NCBI RefSeq assembly: GCF_000002235.5
Contig: NW_022145605.1
Location: forward strand, 38,387,141 to 38,451,140
Origin: Strongylocentrotus purpuratus
Lineage: Eukaryota > Echinodermata > Echinoidea > Camarodonta > Strongylocentrotidae
Direction of reading: 5' to 3'
DNA: 64,000 nt
Both the position numbers and the translations under genes were made by a program. Numbering within the stretch: position 1 is the first letter of the stretch; each line of letters opens with the position of its first letter. Positions 1 to 11,200 of this stretch are shown here, in pieces. The notes beneath the pieces were generated by a model that was not told where the DNA came from, did not search any database, and saw only the letters and a program-made list of their open reading frames with translations.

Positions 1-745
1 ACAAAAATCAAGCAGTTTGATAGTAACCACATTTGTAATGCTAATTAGAGGGAGGCTTTTGATTCTTGTATTGGAGGTCGTAGAGTCGATCCTTGCTCAG
101 TGTTTGCATCCCTGGACAAGGCCTCTTACCCAAATTGTCTCTCTCGATGGTTACCAAGATGGTTTCTAAAGTACTAGCATTTCTATTGTTAGATGCGAGT
201 ATACTCTCCAGTGTAGAAGATACGAGGATCCGTTGTTTCTGTCTGAAATGGGTTCTTAAGAAAAGCACGGTCATGTATAGAGCCGCAAAGGTCAGCTTTG
301 GGTTGCAACCCACGAGACCGCTATCCCACTAAACCGACAGTCCGTTTGATGACTTTTCTGAGGGCTCATTCAATTTCTCAGTAGGCCTAGTACTAATTGA
401 CCGATGGGCCACAAGACAGACATGGCACGGACCGACATATGAATCTCATGGGCCTTCAGACAACAGTTGTTGCAGGGTCCTAGTTCAGTTTAAAGACCGG
501 ATATTAGGAGTTCCCCGTTTCGTTGATGTATTTCAAGTACGTGAAGTAAATAAAATAAAATAGGCAAAGCAGAAGCGGTCCTAGAAGATTTGTTTTCTTG
601 AACTTATTTTTCTATTGTGGTCTCGCTTAAGATCATTCATTAAGAAAATTATATTTTGAAGTAGAAGGGGTGGGAGGGGGGGGGGGGGGCTTGAGCTGCC
701 AACCACACTCTTGAATTGCTACGCAGTCAAAGCCACCCTACACAC
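1..745 (-). repeat. third copy of the Reeler-gene 5' flank (edge of a further gene copy)
   Basis: Bases 1-23 match 14754-14776 almost exactly (both read acaaaaa..aagcagttt), and the similarity continues in the same orientation to about 745, matching about 14754-15780. The shared stretch includes the cttttgattct..ggaggtcgtag, cccactaaaccgacagtccg and catgggccttc blocks. The same blocks occur inverted at 22740-23310. In the complete copy this flank ends 643 bp upstream of the minus-strand Reeler start codon, so a related gene probably begins about 640 bp left of the window. Short reading frames inside it are not genes. The homology is seen; the gene beyond the edge is inferred. Confidence 0.8.
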
Positions 746-2250
746 TAACAAAGAAAGGTACCAATTTGTACCAGACCTCTGCTACAATAGCAGAACCCTA
801 AAGTTGGGTGCAGACATTTGCTAAAAAAACAGCACCATAATTCGGGGTGCAAACTTGCCCCCTAGAGGGAGCAGATGTGCGCCCTTAGGTGTACACGTCA
901 AGTCCGCCTGCGTCATTGTTTAACCTAGGCAAGCCATCATGTTAATTAATCAAAGCAGATCGGAAAGAGGTCACAACCAATAAGACTTGTATTATTTTTT
1001 GCTTTGCCTCACTATTTATAAAGGCAAAGGTAGGAAAGAATATTTACTGGGTTTCGAGCCCACTACTCGTATGCTGACTTTACCGATTGAGCCAACGATG
1101 GGTTGATGAAAGATGGGGTTGCATGATTGGTATAACCCTAACCCTAACCCCGACAGAGATTGATAGTCTGTATAGAAGATGTCCTGACTTCAATCTGTTT
1201 CAAATGATATTGAGCCCATTGCTTTTTGTATGATTATATTATGAAAAAGAGAAAGAAACTTTTATCTTTGAACATGTTTAATCTTGTTCTTCGAATATCG
1301 ACACAAAGTTGAAGATATTTTATCATTAGCCTTGAAACAGACTACGCCGGGTGCATAATGCGCACCCTCCAATTTATCGCACCCATAACCCCCCCTCCCC
1401 CCCCAAAAAAAAAATATATATATTTGGTTGTCCTCGACCGCCCGCTCGTCATTTTCTTTTGTTTGTTAATTTTTTTTGGAGGAGCAATTTTAGACGCCAA
1501 ACATTTCATTTCATGCATTTTGCAATGATCAAAATGCTTCCCGTTGCCAGTTTGGTCTTTTTTGAAAGCAATTCTGTCTTACAAACTTTCCATTGTATAG
1601 ACTTCGTACCCGATGAAACTACAAAAACTAAAATTACTAAATAAAAATGCACTGCACACGCAATGAATGTTATATTAACACTAAGAAAGTAGCGTGAGAA
1701 AATATTAAAATAAAACTTATGTTTGATATTTTCCGAAATTATTTCACAACAACATCATTAATATTGATTTAAATATTATTTAAAGCAATGTTTGCTGCAT
1801 TCAGCACGAGGAAATTGGGTTTACTAATATTTTGACGTATATATTTTTAACCTTGCAAACTCGCACTTGAACGCATGCACGCACCCGTAGCGCTGTTTTG
1901 CTTGGCAATGAAGTTGATATTCATTGTACATATGTTAAACAAGATGATATTAAACTAGTCTTCTACCATATTACAGTATTTTATTGACTTTATATGTTGA
2001 AATGCTTGACATCTCAATTATTTTTTAATTCTTTATGGACAAAAAAAATCCGCCCGCCCGCCCCTACTCAAGAAAATCAATCGAGGACAACCAAATGATT
2101 TTTTTTGTTAGCCTAAGGGTGCACATTTACGCCGCTTGTCAGATACTGCAGCCTTAAAAGAGCAGATCATCACCCTCTGCAAAATACGCATAGGGCCTAT
2201 GTGGGTGAAAATCTGCCCCCCCCCCCCAATTGCACTCTTATTTCTTAGTA
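746..2250. other. insertion-rich stretch inside the third flank copy
   Basis: This stretch has no counterpart in the copy at 15.7-15.8 kb, so it was inserted there or lost here. It holds AT-rich sequence and a roughly 680-bp block bounded by inverted ends ttggttgtcctcga (about 1421) and tcgaggacaaccaa (about 2081), suggesting a non-autonomous DNA element. A (CCCTAA)2-3-like run at about 1133 is too short to mean anything. No gene is seen. Confidence 0.5.
1420..2096. mobile_element. putative MITE with 14-bp inverted ends
   Basis: The terminal motif ttggttgtcctcga near 1421 reappears as its reverse complement tcgaggacaaccaa near 2081, with C-rich cccgcccg blocks just inside both ends. The interior is AT-rich and shows no transposase-like frame. 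It lies inside the unique insertion of the third flank copy, which supports mobility. No clear target duplication was found. Confidence 0.5.
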
Positions 2251-2251
2251 T

Positions 2252-2540
2252 ATGATCACAACATTCTTTTAGTTTCGACGCTACCATTCTTAAATTGAAC
2301 TAGAACCTTTTGGGCGTACATGGAAAGCATTTTTTTTTTTTTTTTTTTTTTTACTGGATGTACCTACTACCTACCCTCTAAAACAAATAAAACTTGAAGA
2401 AATAAACTTTACAAAAGGGGTATCACCTATAATCAAGATTATCCCCCATTAATACAAAACCAACCATTCATAAAAATGAACAGTGATGGCCGGATGAGGG
2501 TGAAAATTGGTATACATACACACATTCATTTTATTGAATA
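2252..2540 (-). repeat. third flank copy, distal part
   Basis: Bases 2256-2320 (tatgatcacaacattct..gacgctaccattc) and 2408-2535 (aatgaacagtgatggccgg) match 15780-15965 in the same orientation. A poly-T run at 2331-2352 and some AT-rich sequence interrupt the alignment. It shows that the duplicated flank extends at least to this point. Confidence 0.75.
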
Positions 2541-2708
2541 GACAGGATGGGCTTTACAGATGAGGGCAATGGCGTAGGGTGTGTCTAGACATTGATTGGC
2601 GGCTCTTACTTAAAAAAACAGTACAATATAACAGGGCATGTATGCGGAGGTTTGGAAGGGGTCGTAGCCTTTTCTTACAGTTCACCTTTCTCCCCTCACG
2701 CCCCTTCT

Positions 2709-2875
2709 CTCTCTCTCTCACTTACTCTCTTACTCTCTCTCTCTCTCTTACTCTCCCCTTTTCTCTCTCTCTTACTCTCCCTTTTCTCTCTCTCTCTCTG
2801 TCTTACTCTCCCTTTCTCTCTATCTTTCTTTCTCTATCTTTCTCTCTCTCTCTCCTTCTATCTCACTCTTCTTTA
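2709..2875. repeat. CT-rich microsatellite
   Basis: About 165 bp of nearly pure (CT)n/(CTTT)n on the plus strand. The Ser/Leu-rich reading frames across it are composition artefacts. The sequence just after it (gtggctacgcccctg, about 2915-2931) resembles the end of the 8-bp-TSD MITE found at 36.3 and 58.2 kb, but no matching left end or target duplication was found. Confidence 0.9.
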
Positions 2876-2939
2876 TGACACTTGATTGGGGGACGTGCCC
2901 CCAATCCCTGTCCCGTGGCTACGCCCCTGAATGCTCGTA

Positions 2940-3623
2940 AGATGAGACGGTAGCTTAAACGCAACCTTACACTATATTCATAAAAATCTAGGGATATGAA
3001 GAGGGGGGGGGGGGCGAACTGTTTTTTTGTTTGTAATGTGAATTGTTTATGAAAGGTTGGTGTGTGTTTTCATGAATGATTCACACAAACAGTTCATAGC
3101 CAAGGGACTCCGCACACCGTTCAGAACATGTCTAAAGGGGCATTGTGGTTTAGTGTTGATGGCTGCTAATTTGAATGTTCGTGTTGCCGGGAGTATTATT
3201 TAAAAAAAAATCAAATCTTATTAAGGGGTCATATTTCTCAATTTTTTTCGGCCTGATAGCACAACCAAACCTGTGAACAGGACAGTTATGTAAACGCACT
3301 GGCGCCTGACCATGATAAAAAAAGAAGTCTCCAATGTTCCAGAACCAATGCCAGTATACCATGTTGACCTCCTGTTGTACTTGTAATATTGTTAATGTAC
3401 TTATGATCGTTTTGATAAAATATACAGATACGACAATGTGTTGAAAATATAATGTACTTACAGTCTCGAGAATACAAACAAACCGCCAACTTGCTTTAAA
3501 AAGAAATTACTAACAATTATATGTTTATCAAAATGAAAAGAGAGGAGGAAAGAAGTTTTTTTGTCGTACTGTCTGTCTGATCAATATAACTATTCTTATA
3601 TCTCATGTTTATAATATATTGTT

Positions 3624-3670
<47 letters not shown>

Positions 3671-5103
3671 GGACTTATCCTTATATATTTGTTTTTGTTT
3701 CACAGATATAAAAATATAATACCGATCACTTTTGCTCTTGAATAACTTTATTATTAGAGAGGAAAACTCACAGATGTTACAAGCATGAGGTTAACATTAA
3801 CGGTGAAGATTTTAACATATACGCAATAATATATAAACTAACTTTAATAATACCATACATTCAGATAATATATACTCGATATAATGAAAGAGCAAATGTT
3901 TTTGATTAATAATTGAAAACTTTTAATTTGAAATATTTAAATGTAATGGTAAAACAATGACCTAGTTGTTAATAAAAGTGTAGGCATTTATTCACGAAAG
4001 AAAACGTAGTTCATGATAGACTACTGCAAAACTAAGATATTAGAATTAGAAAATACACAATGAGAAGGCTTACAGCTTGAAGGATAACTTACTAACCTTG
4101 TAATCAGCATGATGACATTGTGATTGGAACTGTCTGGATGATATCAGAATTGTTGATTTGATTGTGAATATAAATCATTTTGTATTGTAAGTTTTTTTTA
4201 ACCACCCAAGCAATAACAATTTAACTATTATGTGGCTCGCAATTTACAAACAATACAAATCACTATCACATATTTATAGGAATATGGAACTGAATGATCA
4301 CGTGGGATAACAAATATGTTCCAACGTTAATTAACTTATATTCAATCATTTGAAATTCTGGTCGGATTTTCTGATACCCTAAACTATCCAAATAATATTG
4401 GGAAAAGCATTTATTTCAAAGATGATTTGTTTTCTTTCTTCAAATCAAAATAAGGCCTCGTACGTGCTCAGCTTATGTTCCAAAGAGGAAGTGCTATAAT
4501 CTACGCTTTAAACACACACGTATAATGTACAGGTAATAGAATCGAGTAAGCATCACCATTCAAAGTTGGCTCCATCTGAAATAACATGGGATTAATTAAA
4601 CAAGTAGGCATTAACAACCCTAGCAAAGAAAATACATGAAAAGTACAGGGTATTTGTAATATTTACAGTAGCAAGACAGCATGCAATAAGCACATCATTT
4701 ACATACAAAGTGAGCTTTTGAATGTCAGTGTTTATTTGCATGTTGACAGAAACTAAAGATAACACAATCCTCGACGTGTATGGACTATATTCTAAGAATT
4801 TCTTACAAACTACTTATGTACTGACTAAGCTTATACATGTGTTCATTTTTTTTTGTACGACACGATTTAATATCTCTATTTTATAAACAGTTAGAAACAC
4901 ATGAACACATATCTTCTGTTGAGGGCCAAAAAGGAATAACTCATATAGTTGTATACGGAGCTAACGCCCTTCTAGCTCTTAACAGCTGATATGGTATCTA
5001 AACGAGTTTCTCCATAAAACACCACAAATTGAGTCTACTTTGTTTCCTAAACAACCCTTTAAAACTTCAAATTATTGTCACTTTGGCATACGTTACTGCC
5101 TAA
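2940..5103. other. 3' flank of the minus-strand Reeler-EGF gene; no further gene seen
   Basis: AT-rich sequence with a G-run (3003-3014), an (AT)n microsatellite (3631-3668) and no supported coding exon. On the minus strand it is downstream of the stop at 5104. The nearest convincing AATAAA on that strand is the complement of tttatt at about 4732-4737, another is near 4411, so the 3' UTR may be about 370-700 nt. The 3' end is inferred. Confidence 0.5.
3631..3668. repeat. (AT)n microsatellite
   Basis: About 19 uninterrupted AT dinucleotides flanked by AT-rich sequence. Similar short (TA)n tracts occur at about 31770-31795, 36997-37018, 58686-58702 and 59432-59463. Confidence 0.95.
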
Positions 5104-5225
5104 TCACATGGTCATAACATTCATGAGGAAAACGCAAATTGCGGTTGCCACAATGAATATGTTGTGGGTTAGTTTCTGTCCATCTCCGGGCGTTGTTGGC
5201 ACAGGAGCTGGAGTGGTTGCAAGGG
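5104..5225 (-). CDS. Reeler-EGF gene, exon 7: stalk and GPI/TM tail
   Basis: The acceptor ttcttacag is followed by a frame giving a Thr/Pro stalk (ATTPAPVPTTPGDG), then QKLTHN and a 16-residue hydrophobic run (IFIVATAICVFLMNVM) ending two residues before the TGA. A Gly/Asp-Gly omega region, short polar spacer and terminal hydrophobic run match a GPI signal. A single-pass helix without a cytoplasmic tail is the alternative. Phase 1 entry matches exon 6. Confidence 0.8.
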
Positions 5226-8200
5226 CTGTAAGAAAGATCAAAAGGATGAAACATTATGCAATGGTGTATCCAGGAATGATCAACACGGGGCGTAATGTAG
5301 TGAAGTCGGATCATCACATTGGTAGTCCCCTTACAGATTAAAAGAGAAGCAAACATGTATTTCCTTATTATACACGGTCATTGTGGATCCGTTATTTGCT
5401 CCGGCGACAAAGACAAAAACTATTTGGTTGGGCTCGCGATTGAGTTTTAGGTTTGGTTTAGATTTTGGATTAGGGTTAGGGTTAGGTATGAGTTGAGACC
5501 AGGGTCGTATAAGCTCTGCCATTACTGTACTTGGGCAAATGAGAATATTATCTCTGAAACGAACAACAAAAATATGTATTTCATGCTACTTTTATTTTGA
5601 ACATTTATCACTATTATAATGTTCTTTTACGTTATAATAACGTAAAAGAACATAGGAAATATGGTAATATTCCATAAAGAAGGCATGGCAAATACCTATA
5701 CAGTTTTACTGAAATTTTGGAAACACAGCAATGGCTTATTACGTCGTCTCGAAAAGATTTACGTGGAATATGCAATACGGTTCCGAAAGTGCCCTTGCGT
5801 TGATTCTGTCCCGAAAGTCTTTGTGATTATATATAAAGTCATTATATCTTACATGTTTCACAGAGGGTCCCAGTGTAATCGGCTGGGCAGGTGCAGGTAT
5901 ATGTCGTTTGACCGGGAGCACCGGTACAATTTGCACCGTTCTCACAAGAGCTCGCTACACATGGGCTAACAGCTAGGAAATTCAACAAGCAAAGATTAAA
6001 TAGAAGATTTAATTCTTGTAAAGATGGTACAACTTTCTGGGAGCTTTCTCAATCTTTGTATGTCAGTATCAAAGAGTATCATAGCAGAAAGATCGTCTTA
6101 GAATCATTGCAGTCATATCACGAGAAAATGATAGCATGTGATTACAGGGATCACTCATGTTCAAGAGGCAATGGGTTAAATCGGAGGAACTTGGACTGAT
6201 GTCTCATTATCGCCTCTGCGAATTTACACGATACAGACCGAGCTTAGTTCCACTAGGATTAACATATCAAATTTGGCAATAGTTATAAATAGAATATCTG
6301 TTCTTCACATTAAGAAGAAATAATTTGTTTTCACTAGTCACAAAATGTTCAATCCTAGTTGTTCAAACGTGTGACACAATATGACAGCTGCTCTGAAAAA
6401 AATGAAAGCATTGTGAACGAGTTCGCCGTATAAGTCAAAGAATTATGCATGCACATAGTAAATCTATCATTTTGTATAAATATACCGTAGCATGACGAAA
6501 ACAGATTTAATTATACTTTCATTGATTCGACAATCTACCGATTTCTTCATAACATATACAAATTCTACTGCAAAGGTAGTTGTGCTTACAATGCTTTCAG
6601 ATATAAAATTATAATGCAACATTGTTTTTTTTTAGTATGTTATTATGTCGATGTTGGGGAACTTTCTAATGTCAATACTTATATTTGAATTTCAAGATTG
6701 TTATTGAAAATACAACTGACAAGATTGTGGGTTTTGGTTTGACCATGAACATTATGCAGTATAAATGTGAAGGTTGTTGAGGGAAACATGTAAAGAAATA
6801 TATATGAACCAGGTTAAAGTAATAATAAGAATATGTCAACATGAAAATGGCTTTTTAGTTTACTGCTTGTAATACAGACCTGTTTCGCAGCGTTCTCCCG
6901 ATAATCCAATCGGACACGCACAAGTGTAGTTTAAAGAGTTAGGCACAGGAAAACAGGAAGTTCCATTTGCACACGTGTTATTAACACATGGATCTATCTC
7001 TATGAATACACAAAGCAAACGGTTTGAAAGTAAGATTGTTACATATATATATTATACGTATTAGGTCTTTGCAGTTTAGACGGACTATTGGAACTTGAAT
7101 TGATATTGATGAAGAATATGAATACATTTCGAATCGTTAAGACTATAACGTATTAAAAGTTTAAAATAAATGCTGCTAATCACACATTTATTACATGCAG
7201 GTATATTCAAAGCTTAGACATATATAGCGGTATGGGCAGGAAATTATAATTATAATAGCACACTGAGACGGATATATCCATACTACTTATAATCACAAGA
7301 AACGTCATGGGTAAGACTATGATTAACGTAAGGATAATAAATGTATGTACAAAAATGGACAGATAACATTGAAAGCACCTGTAAATTTCAGGATTATGGC
7401 ACAAACGTACAAAATAATGATGAGTGAATCAGTACTATGGAAGCAGTTGGTATAGTTTGCATGTGATGTCGACATAAACAAATGGCTCTGCACAATAAGA
7501 AATGAAGCTTCAAACTTTAATCCCGATACGGTAAAATAACAATACCCCCCTAAACCACTGCTTGGCGTCCAAATTTGCACCACAACTGGTGTAAGCTTGC
7601 ATCCCGGACGAAGTCTGCCTAAGAAAGTTGCAGCATTGAACAAAAAAGGTGCAAATTAGCTAGAAGAGGGTAATCGATGTACTAGTGGTACTCTATAACT
7701 CTACATGTTGCACCTTACATTGTGCTGATTCTCACTACCGTGTGAGTCAAAACAAGTTTACACTCAGAAAATTTTCATTTATTTTAAATGTCAGCTATGA
7801 ACGAAAGGTTATCATTCACTGTCGCTCATAACGTTAGAATGTATTTTTTTAACCCCAATTTATGGAATTAATATGACAGTGATTTATTCCTAATAGATGT
7901 AGATAACAGAATACATTCTCAGAATTTATTGAATTATAACTTGCCAGTGTTTGTTTTGCGTGACTGCTATTAAAAACATGTGTATGCTAATATGCTTATC
8001 AACTAGGGGACCTACGCCCTTAAGCCATAAACAACAGTAATGAGGATTCAATGCCCCACAAAAGGGCACTAATATAGCACATCGACACGGTTTTGATCGT
8101 GGGGCCTCACAGTTACGAGGCCATTGCTGTGCCACTAAACCATGACTGTACGCAGCAGGGGCTAGGGTAGGGGGCAGATCCCACAAATAAAAAAAAACAC

Positions 8201-11200
8201 AACGAAAATGCAATAAATTATCAATAATTCATTGCATTTTACCCCGGTCCCCAACATAAGAACATTCTCTGTACGGCCATGCATTATGGCTCAAGGCATG
8301 GGCACACAGGAGATTTGTTTCTGTTGGGGACCGGGGGGGGGGGGGGAATGCAAGTTACCTGTCTGACATGTGGGTCCTGCAAAAGGGGGAGGACAGGAAC
8401 ATGTGTAGGTTGTATCATCAGCAGAGTTTGTACAGGTTCCTCCATTGACGCACGGATCCGAATCGCAAGGAGTCATCACTACATAGGCAATTATGTATAC
8501 CAGGGATTAATATTCGCAAGGATAAAAGAGAAGATTCAGGACGATACAAACATGGACTACGGAGCAATTGATTACTCACAAGAACGTTTTGCACAGATCA
8601 ACTGTTAATTAAAAGGTACATTTCGTTATTGCTTAAGTAGGAAAATGTGAACATCTGTCGATGAATTTAGAAAATCTGACGACTAGTTGTCACCTATTTT
8701 TGTTTCTTGAAATATTGGGAACTTTTTTCGACGATACCACCCCCCCCCCCCCTTCATTCGCCTAGTGACGCTCCTGTATGCCCAGAACGTACCAAACTTT
8801 ATCAAAATTACTCATTGGTGTGTTTAAAGTAAGTGCTACAACAATTCTATAAAAGAATATTAGCGAAATAATATTTCTACATTTTCTTTCTAGGTTATAC
8901 AATGATTGATTGGTGATAATTCGTATATAATAATGGGTGCGTAAGGCACCAAAATTAGTTAATTTGTTTGTCTTGTCACAAAAAACATGCTAATTTGTGA
9001 AACATGCAAGGAAAGAACATTTTTATTTTACCTCAAATAACTATTTCCTTACAGTTAAAAGGGAACACAAAAACAAACAAACACTCATGATTAATTTCAA
9101 ACCATACAAATCAAATGCTCGTTGAATTATCGCTTCCCAATTGAGCATTTCTTTGTTTCATAAACACGGGATCGTTTAACCTTTCTGCGATTCGTGGTTT
9201 TAAATTCAGGACATAAAACATGACTTACGTTGTATATTGCTTGTCCTCTCTGCAACCCAAAAGACTGGCATTGTCTGGACAAATGTTGCCCTAAAAGTGC
9301 AGATGAATAATACAAAAGAAACCATCTCTTGTAAAAATATGAGATCGCAACCTCCCTCTCCATTAAGAAGTAAATGAAGGGCGTCAATAATTGTCCATAT
9401 TATCTTACTTATTGCTTTAAGTAAAACAAATAATTTTCATTGGGTAAATTTAGTATTTGAAGATGCTTATAAACACACTATTAATCCAAATACTAGAAAT
9501 GCACTACAACACATGGAAAATTGTCATTCCAATGAACTACTGTGTATTAATGAAGCGAGTGATATTTTGATATTGTCTGTTAGGCACTTGACCGTACCGC
9601 GCCTTGTCGGAAGAGGGCGTTAGTTGCAGATTATTTTGATTAGAGAAATGTTGGTCGTATGTCAAATTATCTGACAATAATTGCCCCATTGTCAATGTTT
9701 TGCACTAATATTTCACCTACACCTCTAAATCGACTCGTCCACCCTTACTCCAAACCGACGGAATCTTGGATACGGAGTAATTTCATGTTTGGCGTAAAAC
9801 CGACCTCTTAACTTCAATAGTGGACCAGGGTCCCGTCTTACAAAGCGTTGCGAGTGATCCAAATCAATCGCAAGTCCCCCCAATCAATCGCAAGTCTGCA
9901 ATCGCCTATCTCTTATGTACATAGTTTTGATCGGTATCAATCGCAAATAAGTTGCGATTAATATCAACTCTTTGTAATACAGGGCCCAGATATCGTATTG
10001 AACAAGGGAACAACTACTTCCGAAAAATCAACATAAAGAAATTCCAATGGTCTTGTACGTCACATCTTGAAATGTGCGAACATTGCAATGATATACTAGT
10101 TAGGTAATCACAAAATAAGTTCTACTGGACATGACAAGGGGTAATGAGCAAGTATTGCATTGTAGACCTACTTACGTCACATAGATATCATCTCCATTGA
10201 CATCAGGAGGTGTCCAGTTCAATGGAAAAGAAGCCGGTTTGTCACCATTACTAGTATGCGTTACTGCAGAATTAGCACCGTTACACGCCAGCGTTTGAAA
10301 ACCCGTGGTGCCCGCCACCGACCATGTACCGATGATTTCATCGTTGCCAGTGCGACGAACTTGCAATAGAATACCCTTCAAAGCTGGGGTGTTGGCGTTC
10401 CTCGAAATTGTGACTGAAAAGAAAACAATACCGATGCAATTATTTTTAAAAAGCTGATTTTTTTTCTTCTTCATTTTCAGTATAGTGAAAAATAAGCACA
10501 CAATACAATTCATCTCAAAACACATAGCTGGGACTAATGCAGCATGATGCATGAATTATACAGAGTGTCTATAAAAAAGGGAAACCGGCAAAAACGTTTT
10601 AACTGTTTAATAGCTCATTCATTTCATTTGCATGAGGTGTCATACGAAAGAGAAGGTTACGACATTTCACGTGATTTTTTTTCTTCATGTGTATATGATT
10701 ACTTTTATTATCCTAAATGCTCACTCAAACTTGCACTTTGGGCATGCAAATAAATGTTGGTACGACCACTTTCATTGTTTCAATACAATCATGCGCGAAT
10801 TATGAATGATAAGTAGTGAATCTAATTAAAGAAGAGAAACAATTTTTTTTGTTTACATATATATCTCATCAAGGAAATTATAAGTTGTAATAACGAATGT
10901 CTGCCATAAAATCCGGTTTGCTTTTTTTCCGGGACACACTGTTGTGTGAGGCCTTACTTTAGGCTGGTGTCTCTAAACGATAGATATAACCATTGTGAAT
11001 ATTGTGACAAAAATAATCGTTTTCGGTGTAAAGAATGACTTTTGTTAAAGTTCAAGGTGAAGCCAAGGTAATAATATGATTGCAAAGCCCTCAGAAAGAA
11101 CAGTATTAATACTGATGAGGCTATCCTGGGTACACAAGACATATTATTACTACATGTATTATTGTTATTATTACCATTAATATTATTATCATAAGATAAT

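Noticed and set aside
93..332. 79-codon plus-strand and overlapping minus-strand frames
   Set aside because: They lie in a flank repeat present three times, and the frames are not conserved between copies.
1133..1152. Telomere-like ccctaaccctaacccc (and ttagggttaggg at about 5468-5487)
   Set aside because: Only two to three repeats each; too short to indicate a telomere or fusion point.
2579..2885. Leu/Ser-rich ORFs
   Set aside because: Translation of a CT microsatellite.
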